Below, piece by piece: positions 1 through 7,002 of a DNA stretch of 13,765 nt. The position numbers were made by a program, and so were the translations under genes. Under the pieces are notes generated by a model. It saw only the letters and a program-made list of their open reading frames with translations. It had not been told where the DNA came from and made no database searches. Within the stretch, counting starts at the first letter, position 1. Every line of letters starts with the position of its first letter. The stretch is from Nitrospinota bacterium (lineage in GTDB: Bacteria > Nitrospinota > Nitrospinia > JACRGO01), in NCBI GenBank assembly GCA_016212295.1, contig JACRGO010000135.1:1-13765 (forward strand), given 5' to 3'.

Positions 1-42
1 GTGCCTTAATCCACTGTTGAGAGGACGCCGCATCTATAAATT

Positions 43-70
43 CCCCTCTTGAGAGGGGTGGCCGAAGGCC
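43..70. repeat. Double-hairpin intergenic repeat
   Basis: Two hairpins lie side by side. CCCCTCT (43-49) pairs with AGAGGGG (52-58) across a 2-nt loop, and GGCC (60-63) pairs with GGCC (67-70) across GAA. It sits immediately beyond the 3' end of the minus-strand kinase remnant, whose stop codon (81-79) lies in the flank of this repeat. From general knowledge, such G/C-rich palindromes are dispersed multi-copy elements in many environmental genomes; copy number cannot be seen here. It could also work as a transcription stop for the minus strand, although no clear T-run follows. Confidence 0.7.
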
Positions 71-78
71 GGGGTGTG

Positions 79-999
79 TTAAGTATTTTCGTGGCTGTGC
101 TTGCAAGCCGGCGGACCGTAATGTTTTTCAAGACAGCTTCTTAATTTAAGTTTCTCCAAGGCGATCAAACCGTTCTCGGCCCATTCGGCCTCCAGCCCCC
201 ACTTTTTCAGCATGGCCAGGAACACCAGCCTGTTAACAGGGTCATCTTCCACTAAAAGAATTTTACATCCCTTTGGAAAGGCCTCTTCCATTGCGGGGGA
301 TTCCATCTTCAGAGTTTTTTCTTCCCCGGCCCTTTTAGCGGACTTTTCAAAAGGCAAGATTACAGTGAATATACTCCCGCCGGCCGGCCGTCTTATGGCC
401 TGCATTTCACCATCCATCATTTCCACCAGTTTCCTGGTAATGGAAAGTCCGAGACCGCTTCCTCCAAACTTACGGGTCGTGGAACTGTCCGCTTGAGTGA
501 AGGGCTGAAACAGGTCTTGCATCCTTTCCAGCGGAATGCCGATCCCTGTGTCCTCCACTTCGAATCTGATCATAGGACAGGCTCCTCGCTCCATGAGCGC
601 TCTAAAGTTTACTTCCCCCTTTTCCGTGAACTTAAGGGCGTTGCTCAGCAGATTCATGAGGATTTGCCGCAAGCGGTACCCGTCACCAAGAACCAGCCTT
701 GGAACATCCGGGGCAATATGAGCGTTCAGTAAAATTCCCTTTTTTTGGCTCATTCCGGAAAAAAGAGAATCCAGGTCATTGATAATCCCATGAAGATCGA
801 AATCCGTCTTATCCAGTTCAAGTTTTCCGGCCTCGATTTTGGAAAAATCCAGGATATCATTGATCAATGTTAAAAGGGCTTCTCCGGATTTATGGATTGT
901 TTCCACTTTTTGCCGTTGCTCCGGGGAAAGGTCCGTTCCCAATAGAAGTTCCGCCATGCCGAGAACGCCGTTCATGGGGGTGCGGATTTCATGGCTCAT
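79..999 (-). pseudogene. Histidine kinase core remnant (HisKA-HATPase-partial REC), truncated at both ends
   Basis: The 306-residue product starts exactly at the H-box (SHEIRTP, His3). It continues through a HisKA dimerisation domain (about 1-65), an N-box ([14 protein letters not shown], about 112-125), G1 (DTGIG, 150-154), an F-box-like stretch (FQPFTQAD) and G2 (GGSGLGL, 179-185). This is a complete ATP-binding domain. A receiver domain begins at about 245 (KILLVEDDP, acidic residues 251-253) but ends near 288, before the phospho-acceptor Asp, in an unrelated tail reading into a hairpin repeat. Hybrid kinases of this family carry a sensor or membrane region before the H-box; none is present. 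The ATG overlaps the stop of the upstream FadL fragment as ATGA, so a headless kinase might still be translated. The residue pair just before the ATG in the same frame is Ala-Asn, as in the usual [12 protein letters not shown] motif, so the kinase coding continues a little into the FadL end. I read it as a remnant; an assembly chimera is an alternative. Confidence 0.75.
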
Positions 1000-1775
1000 G
1001 TTGGCAGCGTTGCCTTCACCGTCCCGCCGCTGTCATAGACGGAGGTCCCCAAGGAGTTCGAGGAAAAAAGAAATGCGTTTCCTTCCAGGTTGGCCACGCT
1101 CCTGGAGCGGTACGTTGCAGCCATGGCCAGGTTTTCAACAGGCTTATAGGCGATAGCGAGATTATAGGCAAAGGTCACGTCATTGCCATCCATGCGCCGG
1201 ACCAGTCTTGTTGGAATCGCGCCGCCTATGAGCGTGACACCGTCGCTTTTCACCTTTCCATCTGAATATATCCCCCGCGCCCCGCCTCCCATGGATAGGC
1301 GGTCATTTATTTTGTAGCCGAAGGACGGATTCAATTCCACGGTTTTAAAGGTGAATTCCTCGGCTGTCAATTTTTGAAGGGCGCCATCCCACCTTTTGGA
1401 AAGGCCGAAGGGAACGGCCATGGACAGTCCGAACCTGAAATCGCCGGCCTGTGGGGAGACATAATGAAAATTCGGGAGATAGAACTGTTCCGGCCTAGAG
1501 CTGGATCCGGCTGGAAATCCAGCCACCTCGCCTGAAAAATCCACTTGCGGCAATTTTATGCAGCTCGCCCCGATTTCCATCCGGGCCGCGTCATCTTCCC
1601 ATACCATGTTGGCCGGATTATAATAGCTGGGGTCCGCCCCGTGGGCGTTTGCCACGTAAGCCGCGGCAAGGGCCATTGAATTGGCGGATTGCTCAGGGAT
1701 TTTATACCCTCCAGCGATTGCGCTGGAGGGTATAAATAACATAAAAAAAAACAGCGCTGCATAGCGACTTTGCAT
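996..1775 (-). pseudogene. FadL/OMPP1 outer-membrane transport protein, C-terminally truncated
   Basis: I chose the ATG at 1775 because an AGAGGG Shine-Dalgarno precedes it by about 6 nt and it gives a clean signal peptide (residues 1-21, ending SSAIA) followed by the family's typical mature start GGYKIPEQSANSMALA and the YYNPANMVW motif (about 51-59). FadL/OMPP1 proteins are outer-membrane beta-barrels with an N-terminal plug that import fatty acids or other hydrophobic compounds. Full members run roughly 400-450 residues. This one stops at 259, just after GTVKATLP, where family members normally continue with further barrel strands. The stop codon is created at the junction with a histidine kinase core. 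Without the last strands it is unlikely to make a closed barrel. An upstream in-frame ATG at 1862 would add 29 residues lacking signal-peptide character and is rejected. Confidence 0.8.
1701..1736 (-). repeat. Perfect hairpin inside the FadL signal-peptide codons
   Basis: Positions 1701-1716 are perfectly complementary to 1721-1736: 16 bp of stem with a 4-nt loop. It covers codons 14-25 of the FadL gene (residues FIPSSAIAGGYK) and the loop falls at the predicted signal-peptidase site. In mRNA the stem would start about 40 nt downstream of the start codon. Whether it regulates translation or is a palindromic insertion adapted to the reading frame cannot be told from one copy. Confidence 0.85.
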
Positions 1776-1800
1776 ATATTTCCCTCTAAAATTCGCGAAA

Positions 1801-1829
1801 AGAGTAGCATAGGCGCGCCTTAAAGTCAA
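1801..1829 (-). promoter_or_regulatory. Candidate sigma-70-type promoter for the FadL gene
   Basis: On the minus strand TTGACT (1829-1824) is followed after 17 bp by TACTCT (1806-1801). The -35 matches consensus at 5 of 6 positions, the -10 at only 3 of 6. A start near 1794 would give a very short leader ending in the Shine-Dalgarno of the FadL fragment. The spacing is good, the -10 is weak. Confidence 0.35.
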
Positions 1830-1841
1830 AGAAATTTTTTC

Positions 1842-1902
1842 GCAAATAGCAAGGCATGGCAAAACGCATACATATGGTATTTTGCCATAATCCCCTATTT
1901 GC
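1842..1902. promoter_or_regulatory. 61-bp imperfect palindrome upstream of FadL
   Basis: Three nested arms are symmetric about position 1872: GCAAATAG (1842-1849) with CTATTTGC (1895-1902), ATGGCAAAA (1856-1864) with TTTTGCCAT (1880-1888), and ATAC (1868-1871) with GTAT (1877-1880). The half-site TTTTGCCATA recurs as a direct copy near 1951-1960. Its place upstream of the putative FadL -35 fits an operator, but a cruciform-forming repeat is equally possible. Confidence 0.5.
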
Positions 1903-2117
1903 CTTTATGTATAAGGGCCCCCCATCTTGCGTGTCTTTTCTGTCTTGCATTTTGCCATAGACACGCTTCCTTCCCTTCAAGCCTTTCCTGGCTTCAAGCC
2001 CTTTAAAATAGCGGTCTTTAGCTTTTTTTTATTCTGGCATGTTTAGTGCTCATATAAAATGTGTAAACGTTCAGGGGATAGCCATATAAAAGCGGGAATA
2101 CTTTATTTTCGTTAGTT
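1903..2117. other. Intergenic stretch without a convincing gene
   Basis: This lies between the divergent FadL fragment and the HD-GYP gene. I see no ORF with a ribosome site or a recognisable protein. A weak promoter-like pair on the plus strand, TGTAAA (2062-2067) and TATAAA (2085-2090) with 17 bp between, could serve the HD-GYP gene; its -35 is poor. A short direct repeat based on TTCAAGCC occurs around 1976-2000. Confidence 0.3.
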
Positions 2118-2224
2118 TTTCACATCCCCCTTAATCCCCCTTTCCAAGGGGGAATTTATTAGGCCGCCCAAAAGGGTTTTCTTTTAACTCCCCCTTGGAA
2201 AGGGGGATTAAGGGGGATGTGAAA
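2118..2224. repeat. Perfect 36-bp inverted repeat, 35-bp spacer
   Basis: Arm 2118-2153 is the exact reverse complement of 2189-2224. Each arm is built of runs of C or G (CCCCCTTAATCCCCC and CCCTTTCCAAGGG cores) and is itself partly palindromic. The class is familiar as a dispersed intergenic repeat in many environmental bacterial genomes (general knowledge). It ends about 85 bp before the HD-GYP start codon and would make a very stable hairpin in any leader transcript running through it. Confidence 0.9.
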
Positions 2225-2308
2225 TTCGGCGCTTAACGCAAAACCCAGGAGTTTTCGTGAACGGTTACAAAAATATAAATAAACAACAACATAAATGGCA
2301 GGCAAACC

Positions 2309-3784
2309 ATGATTATAAAAGTGCCGGTGCGAAAACTCAAGATAGGGGCCTATTTGGAAAAAATAGACCAGAGCTGGCTCTCCACCCCCTTTCTTTCCAA
2401 TCGATTCGAGATCACCTCAGAAAAGCAGATCCAAAAGCTGAAGGACTCCGGCATCACGGAGGTTTATATCGATACCGGAAAGGGGCTGGACGTTTCCATT
2501 GAGGAGCAGAGCCTGGCAACGGAGGAGTCCCCGTGCCGGGAATACCTTGGGCTTTCCACGGACAGGCTATTGGTCAATACCATTCTGCCTTTCGATCTCT
2601 ATATCAAGGACTCAGGGGACTATATCCTCTATTTGCGAAATGGGCTTCCGTTCCATTTGGAAGTCCATTACAAACTGGAGTCCAAGCGCGTAAATACCGT
2701 CTATATCGCCCAGGAGGATAAGGGCCTTCTCGAGAAATATGAAAAGGACCACGAAGAGGATAGAAGGCTGTCCCAGCAGGGACTGGCCCCGGGGTTTGAG
2801 TCCCAGGAAAAAGTCCGGCAATACAACGATTATTTAAATAACTACATGCCGGTGGAGCCCGGTATTTTTATCCCCGGCCTGAAGATTCCAGTGAACCTTT
2901 ATTCGGAAAAGGAAACCGCGGTCCGCTTGGTTTTGAACGCGGAAGCCATTGTTCCGGAGAATGAAGTGTTTTCCAACGGGACTAATGGCTCCGCGCGAAG
3001 GAATTTTCTTATTCATGTTAATGACATGGGAAGGTACAAGAATTTTCTGAAGGAGCTTGCCTCCGGGAAAATCTCCGATAATTCCGAGAAGGCGTCCAAG
3101 GCGCGGGCGGCTGTGATAAAGGAGAACACCAAACTGGCGGCCAAGGATTTATTGGATAATCCGCGCAGCGGGGAAGCGATTAAGGGAGCTAAAGGCGCGG
3201 TTTCCGGAATAATGGAGACGATTTTAGAAAACCCATCGTCCTTTCTTGGCCTGATGAAAATAAATTCCTACGACTACTACACCTATATACACTCCATTAA
3301 CGTATGCACCCTTTCCGTTGGTTTGGGGATTTCCCTTGGCCTGCACAAGAATGAACTTTTTTCCTTGTCCATGGGGGCCTTGATGCATGACGTGGGAAAG
3401 AGCAAGGTGCCCAGCAATCTGATCAATAAACCCGGAAAACTCACGGACGAAGAATTTGTTCTGGTGAAAAAGCATGTGTTGTGGGGAGAGGACCTTTTGA
3501 GGGCTAATGGGGACCTATCGAAGACGACATTAATCCCCTTGCTCCAGCATCATGAAAAACTCAACGGCGCCGGATATCCCAGGAAACTGGAGGGGGACAA
3601 AATTCACCTCTTCGGACGGATTTCCTCCATAGTGGATGTTTATGACGCCCTGACAACGGAACGCTCCTATAAAAAGGCGTTCAAGCCCTTTGACGCAGCG
3701 GCCTTTCTGTCGAAAAACAAGGAGGAGTATGACCAGGAGGTGTTCCGCCGTTTTGTCAAGATGCTGGGAAGCCAAAAGACTTGA
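2309..3784 (+). CDS. DUF3391 / HD-GYP domain cyclic-di-GMP phosphodiesterase
   Basis: The 491-residue protein has an N-terminal DUF3391-type region (about 1-60; IKVPVRKLKIGAYL, SWLSTPF, ITEVYIDTGKG) and a second, poorly recognised region (about 84-250). A C-terminal HD-GYP domain follows (about 300-490), with His328, the HD pair His360-Asp361 (MHDVGK), His389, the His414-His415-Glu416 triad leading into the GYP signature (GAGYP, 420-424), and Asp443 in VDVYDALTTERSY. All expected metal-ligand positions are present, so it should hydrolyse c-di-GMP. There is no signal peptide or membrane segment, so it is cytoplasmic. The start is the ATG giving a canonical DUF3391 N-terminus, with only a weak ribosome site (GGCAGG). 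It is followed by a small MshEN-like gene about 110 bp downstream, a second c-di-GMP-linked domain. Confidence 0.93.
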   Translation: MIIKVPVRKLKIGAYLEKIDQSWLSTPFLSNRFEITSEKQIQKLKDSGITEVYIDTGKGLDVSIEEQSLATEESPCREYLGLSTDRLLVNTILPFDLYIKDSGDYILYLRNGLPFHLEVHYKLESKRVNTVYIAQEDKGLLEKYEKDHEEDRRLSQQGLAPGFESQEKVRQYNDYLNNYMPVEPGIFIPGLKIPVNLYSEKETAVRLVLNAEAIVPENEVFSNGTNGSARRNFLIHVNDMGRYKNFLKELASGKISDNSEKASKARAAVIKENTKLAAKDLLDNPRSGEAIKGAKGAVSGIMETILENPSSFLGLMKINSYDYYTYIHSINVCTLSVGLGISLGLHKNELFSLSMGALMHDVGKSKVPSNLINKPGKLTDEEFVLVKKHVLWGEDLLRANGDLSKTTLIPLLQHHEKLNGAGYPRKLEGDKIHLFGRISSIVDVYDALTTERSYKKAFKPFDAAAFLSKNKEEYDQEVFRRFVKMLGSQKT

Positions 3785-3803
3785 TTCTTCAGGCGATAAA
3801 ACA

Positions 3804-3873
3804 GTCAATAGTCATTCGTCATTGGTAGCCCATGACTATTGATTAATGACAAATGACTATTGACCAATGACTA
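3804..3873. repeat. 7-bp tandem repeats in inverted arrangement
   Basis: The left part reads as heptamers GTCAATA, GTCATTC, GTCATTG (3804-3824). The right part reads ATGACTA, TTGATTA, ATGACAA, ATGACTA, TTGACCA, ATGACTA (3832-3873), which is the complementary type. The two halves can pair into a hairpin between the HD-GYP stop and the next start codon. The right half leaves an open in-frame extension (from 3860) upstream of the small MshEN-like gene. Confidence 0.8.
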
Positions 3874-3892
3874 CTTTAAAGGACAAACGAAC

Positions 3893-4282
3893 ATGATCAA
3901 ACCTTTAGGCAAGGTTTTAGTGGAATGCGGCATTATCACCAACATGGACCTGAGCAGGGCCCTGGTCAGGCAAAGATCCAGCGGCAGCGCCAAGCGGATG
4001 GGCGATATTTTGCTGGAGATGGGACTGGTGACGGGCGAGCAACTGAAAGCGGCGTTGGAAAAACAGCATGACACAACGCCTTCGCCGATGGCCGCGGAAC
4101 CACGGGCCCAATCATTTGCTCCGCGAACTCCCCCGCCGCCCCCGGCATTTTGTCCCCCCCAAACCCGACAGCCGGCGTCCCAGGGCCTGGAGACAAAAGG
4201 ATTGATGGCGCTTCTTCAATTGTTGATTAAAAAAGAGGTCATATCCCTGGAGGAATATTTTCAGGAGGTCCAGGGAAATTAA
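3893..4282 (+). CDS. Small stand-alone MshEN-like (GspE/PilB N-terminal type) protein, putative c-di-GMP receptor
   Basis: I start at the ATG at 3893 (129 residues) because AAAGGA lies about 9 nt upstream and the longer reading from 3860 only translates a repeat. Residues 4-27 (LGKVLVECGIITNMDLSRAL...Q) and 35-58 (RMGDILLEMGLVTGEQLKAA...Q) match the two 24-residue motifs RLGxxLxxxGxxxxxxLxxxLxxQ of MshEN domains, which in the MshE ATPase bind c-di-GMP. The spacer is 7 residues rather than the 5 described for MshE, and motif 1 has Pro instead of Arg. A proline-rich linker (about 79-95) leads to a helical C-terminal segment (LLQLLIKKEVISLEEYF). No Walker ATPase follows, so this is a stand-alone adaptor. 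Its position after an HD-GYP gene supports a c-di-GMP role; binding itself is inference. Confidence 0.75.
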   Translation: MIKPLGKVLVECGIITNMDLSRALVRQRSSGSAKRMGDILLEMGLVTGEQLKAALEKQHDTTPSPMAAEPRAQSFAPRTPPPPPAFCPPQTRQPASQGLETKGLMALLQLLIKKEVISLEEYFQEVQGN

Positions 4283-4360
4283 CTCGGCAGTATATAAATT
4301 TCCATTTTTTTTTTTGCTTATGAATCAATGAGATACTAAATATCGAAGAGGGAAAAACTT

Positions 4361-4466
4361 GAACATCGAACATTGAACGTCCAACGTCCAACATCGAAGT
4401 GTGTTAAATCCTTTCTTCCTTTTTCGACGTTCGACGTTCGATGTTCAATGTTCAATGTTCGATGTT
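4361..4466. repeat. Inverted pair of 7-bp tandem arrays
   Basis: The left array (4361-4398) is built of GAACATC, GAACATT, GAACGTC, CAACGTC, CAACATC. The right array (4424-4466) carries the complementary heptamers GACGTTC, GATGTTC, AATGTTC. The outer 17 bp of the arms are perfectly complementary; inside, the arrays drift while keeping the 7-bp period. No coding potential beyond repeat peptides. A T-run at about 4306-4316 precedes it, without a clear terminator stem. Confidence 0.85.
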
Positions 4467-4473
4467 AATTCTT

Positions 4474-4624
4474 TATAGTCCGCCCGAAGGACGATAAGTT
4501 CTTTTGCGATGGATTTGGTATCGTTCGGCATCGCCCTGATGCACGATAAAACGCCAAAGTCCACTGAGTCAGCGGCGAAGGGCCGCGTGGCCGGCCAATA
4601 GCAAAAGCACGCCCTGCCTTCACC
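4474..4624. ncRNA. Candidate structured RNA or foldable repeat element, strand undetermined
   Basis: Three stems follow one another. First, GTCC (4478-4481) with GGAC (4489-4492), plus a flanking TAT/ATA. Second, a long arm of GGA-TTTGG (4511-4518) with CCAAA-g-TCC (4554-4562), then TATCGT (4519-4524) with ACGATA (4543-4548), then GCATC (4528-4532) with GATGC (4538-4542). Third, GAAGG (4577-4581) with CCTTC (4617-4621) and GCGTG (4585-4589) with CACGC (4608-4612). All pairs are Watson-Crick, so the strand cannot be decided. It lies upstream of the TonB-receptor promoter, so it is not in that leader. The minus strand is also open in two frames here, but with no ribosome site. I do not recognise a known family. 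Confidence 0.4.
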
Positions 4625-4677
4625 CTAAAGACCAACAACGCCTCTCGTTTTTAAGTATTTTTTTATACCTTTTCCTT

Positions 4678-4706
4678 TTGACTTTCCCTGTAAATTCACC
4701 AATAAT
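4678..4706 (+). promoter_or_regulatory. Strong sigma-70-type promoter for the TonB receptor operon
   Basis: TTGACT (4678-4683), a 17-bp spacer, and AATAAT (4701-4706) match consensus at 5/6 and 5/6. It is the best promoter I find in the window. Transcription starting near 4713 would give a leader of about 180 nt that contains the nested inverted repeats at 4725-4859 before the receptor start codon. Confidence 0.6.
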
Positions 4707-4724
4707 GATTCATCAATGAGCTTT

Positions 4725-4859
4725 ACGCCCATTTGGCGAAGTCATTGGCCATTAGTCATTGATAAACAGGAAGACGCCTCAATAAACCAATGACTAATGA
4801 CCGATGACCGATGACTAATGACTAATGACCGATGGCTGCTGGCCTCGCCAAAAGGGCGT
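4725..4859 (+). repeat. Nested inverted repeats in the receptor mRNA leader
   Basis: The outer arms ACGCCCATTTGGCGA (4725-4739) and TCGCCAAAAGGGCGT (4845-4859) pair at 14 of 15 positions. Inside them, 4741-4761 pairs with 4788-4808 at 19 of 21 positions, and the stretch 4788-4836 is a 7-bp tandem array (GACTAAT/GACCGAT types). If the promoter at 4678-4706 is used, the whole leader can fold into one long hairpin ending about 30 nt before the start codon. Function (attenuation, mRNA stability, or simple repeat insertion) is open. Confidence 0.7.
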
Positions 4860-4891
4860 TACTTTAACAAATTTTGAATACTTGGAAAATA

Positions 4892-7000
4892 ATGAGAATC
4901 CTGGCCTGCATATATCTCGCTTTGGCGTTTATAGCTTCAAGCGCAACCCTTGTTTTTTCCCAGGATGATTCGCCCCTGGACGCCTTCATGGAAGCGGAAA
5001 AACTGGAGGCGGAATTGCAGTGGCTTAAGGATGAAACTTATGTCATCACCGCCTCGAAGACGCTGGAGCACATCAAGAAGACCGCTGCCTCCGTCACCGT
5101 GATAACGGACAAGGAGATAAGGAACATGGGGGCAAGGAACCTCATGGACGTCCTGTCCACTGTCCCAGGACTGGGAGTGACCATTCATAACTATGGCTGG
5201 TATGAGCTGGAATCCAGGGGCGTTAAGACCACTGAATCCGATAAAATACTGATAATGCTGAACAGCCATCCGCTGAACGTTATTTATAACGGCGGCGCCT
5301 TGCGGAATTACCATGATTTGATCATTGAAAATATAAGGAAGATAGAGATAATTCGCGGGCCTGGCTCGGCCATTTATGGCGCCAACGCCTTCCTTGCCGT
5401 GGTCAATATCCTCACCAAGGAGGCGGAAGACGTGGACGGAGCGGAGTTCACCTCCGGGGGCGGAAGTTACGGGACCCAGCAGTATAATCTGATGCTGGGA
5501 AAAGAGATAAAAGACCTTGATATCTTCGCCAACTTCAATTTTCTTGACAGCGGCGGCTTTAAGGGATTTGTCCCACGCGACACGCAAACCTCCAATGATG
5601 AAGGCATGGGGACCAACGCCTCCAAGGCCCCTGGTTATACCAATTCCAGATTGTGGAAATACGACCTGGATTTTGGGGCGGGATACCGGGATTTCGCCTT
5701 CAAGGGAAGATATATCAGGGACAAGAGGGGCTTGTTTTCAGGGGTCGCCAATGCGCTGGATGATAAGGGTTATCTCAAACTTGAAAACTACTTTCTGGAA
5801 TTGTCTTATTCCCGCGCCATCGCCGCCAACCTGGACTTCAGCGCGAAGGTTTATAGAGACTACTCCTTCCGCGATTCATTTTACGTGGTTTTTCCCCAGG
5901 GCTACGCTAGCTCCCAGGGCGCCTTTCCAGAGGGATTTCTTGGAGCGCCCACGGAAAAAAATACAAAGCACGGCGCGGAAATCCAGTTGACCTGGGATTG
6001 GAATGACTCCAACAAGGCGATTTTCGGGGCCATGGGAGAATACCAGAGGCAATTCGATGTGAGGCAAAAATTAAACTTTGATCCCCTCACCGGCGCCCCG
6101 TTGGGATCTTTTCAGGATGTTACGCCGTGGGCGAACTGGAATAAAAACGTCTCCCGGAATGTCTGGGCCGTTTATGGGGAAGACATCTTTGATGTCATGG
6201 ACAACCTCAGGCTTACGGCTGGAGCTAGATACGACAGATACAACGATTTCGGCGGGACCTTTAATCCACGCGCCGGCCTTGTCTGGGAGTTTATAAATGG
6301 CTATGATCTCAAGCTCCTCCATGGCCGGGCCTTCCGCGCCCCTTCCTTCATAGATATGTATGACATAAACAATCCGGTGATTTCAGGCAATCCGAACTTA
6401 AAACCGGAAAAAATAAACACCCTCGAGGCCAGCGTCGGGGCCGAATTTACGGAATCGATCAGCAGCCGGATCACTCTTTTCCGTAACAGCATTAGAGATG
6501 TCATAGCGCAATCCGATCCTGACCCTGTTACCGGGCTTCGCGTTTATGAAAATTCACAAAATGTGATTTCCGAAGGCGTGGAGTTGGAAATGAAAGCAAA
6601 GCTTCACGAGGGGTCATACCTTGCCATGAATTACACCTTTCAAAACCCCAGGGAGAAAATCACGGGCCGCTTGGCGGACGTGCCCTCCAATAAGGGGAAT
6701 ATCATGGCCAATTGGGAGATCAACGAAATTTTTCATCTTTACGGCCATCTATTCCTTAAGGGAAGAACGCCGAGGGCGGATGGGGACACAAGGAGCGATG
6801 TGCCGGGATACGGGACCGTGGACGCCACATTGATGGCGCGGAATTTTTTGAAAGGCTGGGAAGGGCTGGAACTGCGTTTCTCCATGTACAACCTCCTGGA
6901 CAAGAAATACGCGGACCCCGCTCCTGCTGGCACCCTGCCGGAGGACTACCCCAGACCCGGAAGGAGCGTCTTGGGGGAAGTGCGATATATGTTTGATTAA
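4892..7000 (+). CDS. TonB-dependent outer-membrane receptor
   Basis: The 702-residue protein starts at the ATG at 4892, preceded by TTGGAAAA and giving a signal peptide MRILACIYLALAFIASSATL with cleavage near residue 23-24. A TTG at 4874 would lengthen it by 6 residues but lacks a ribosome site. A TonB-box-like stretch (ETYVITASK, about 48-56) precedes a plug domain (about 60-176) with the hallmark RGPGSAIYGANAF (about 155-167). A 22-strand-type barrel follows, with FRAPSFIDMYDINNPVISGNPNLKPE-type motifs (written here with variable positions) and ending NLLDKKYADPAPAG...GEVRYMFD. Such receptors import scarce ligands across the outer membrane using TonB/ExbBD energy; the ligand cannot be deduced. 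It opens a gene cluster with two periplasmic binding proteins and two kinases but no ABC permease, so a sensing role or delivery to the binding proteins is plausible. Confidence 0.92.
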   Translation: MRILACIYLALAFIASSATLVFSQDDSPLDAFMEAEKLEAELQWLKDETYVITASKTLEHIKKTAASVTVITDKEIRNMGARNLMDVLSTVPGLGVTIHNYGWYELESRGVKTTESDKILIMLNSHPLNVIYNGGALRNYHDLIIENIRKIEIIRGPGSAIYGANAFLAVVNILTKEAEDVDGAEFTSGGGSYGTQQYNLMLGKEIKDLDIFANFNFLDSGGFKGFVPRDTQTSNDEGMGTNASKAPGYTNSRLWKYDLDFGAGYRDFAFKGRYIRDKRGLFSGVANALDDKGYLKLENYFLELSYSRAIAANLDFSAKVYRDYSFRDSFYVVFPQGYASSQGAFPEGFLGAPTEKNTKHGAEIQLTWDWNDSNKAIFGAMGEYQRQFDVRQKLNFDPLTGAPLGSFQDVTPWANWNKNVSRNVWAVYGEDIFDVMDNLRLTAGARYDRYNDFGGTFNPRAGLVWEFINGYDLKLLHGRAFRAPSFIDMYDINNPVISGNPNLKPEKINTLEASVGAEFTESISSRITLFRNSIRDVIAQSDPDPVTGLRVYENSQNVISEGVELEMKAKLHEGSYLAMNYTFQNPREKITGRLADVPSNKGNIMANWEINEIFHLYGHLFLKGRTPRADGDTRSDVPGYGTVDATLMARNFLKGWEGLELRFSMYNLLDKKYADPAPAGTLPEDYPRPGRSVLGEVRYMFD

Positions 7001-7002
7001 AA

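Noticed and set aside
1812-1819. GGCGCGCC palindrome as a regulatory site
   Set aside because: An 8-bp palindrome inside a putative promoter spacer, with no second copy or other support.
1786-1980. 64-residue minus-strand ORF upstream of FadL
   Set aside because: Out of frame with FadL, no recognisable domain, and it covers the palindrome and promoter region.
3860-3892. Earlier ATG start for the MshEN-like protein
   Set aside because: Those 11 codons are the end of a heptamer repeat; the ATG at 3893 has a ribosome site and starts the domain.
4445-4531. Short minus-strand ORF (28 codons, MPNDTKSIAKELIV start)
   Set aside because: It looks protein-like but has no ribosome site, its tail reads into the heptamer array, and it lies in a strongly palindromic element. 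The longer open frame above it has no start codon.
4474-4624. Integron attC site
   Set aside because: The fold is suggestive, but the terminal RYYYAAC/GTTRRRY core sites are absent and no integrase or cassette gene is adjacent.
3804-4840. CRISPR-like arrays from the many direct repeats
   Set aside because: Units are 7-10 bp and contiguous or degenerate, with no unique spacers of constant length and no cas genes.
4713-4891. Cobalamin or other known riboswitch before the TonB receptor
   Set aside because: I looked for a B12-box and other familiar conserved cores and saw none; the leader is explained by repeats.
4874-4891. TTG start for the TonB receptor
   Set aside because: No ribosome site before it, while ATG 4892 has one and gives a standard signal peptide.
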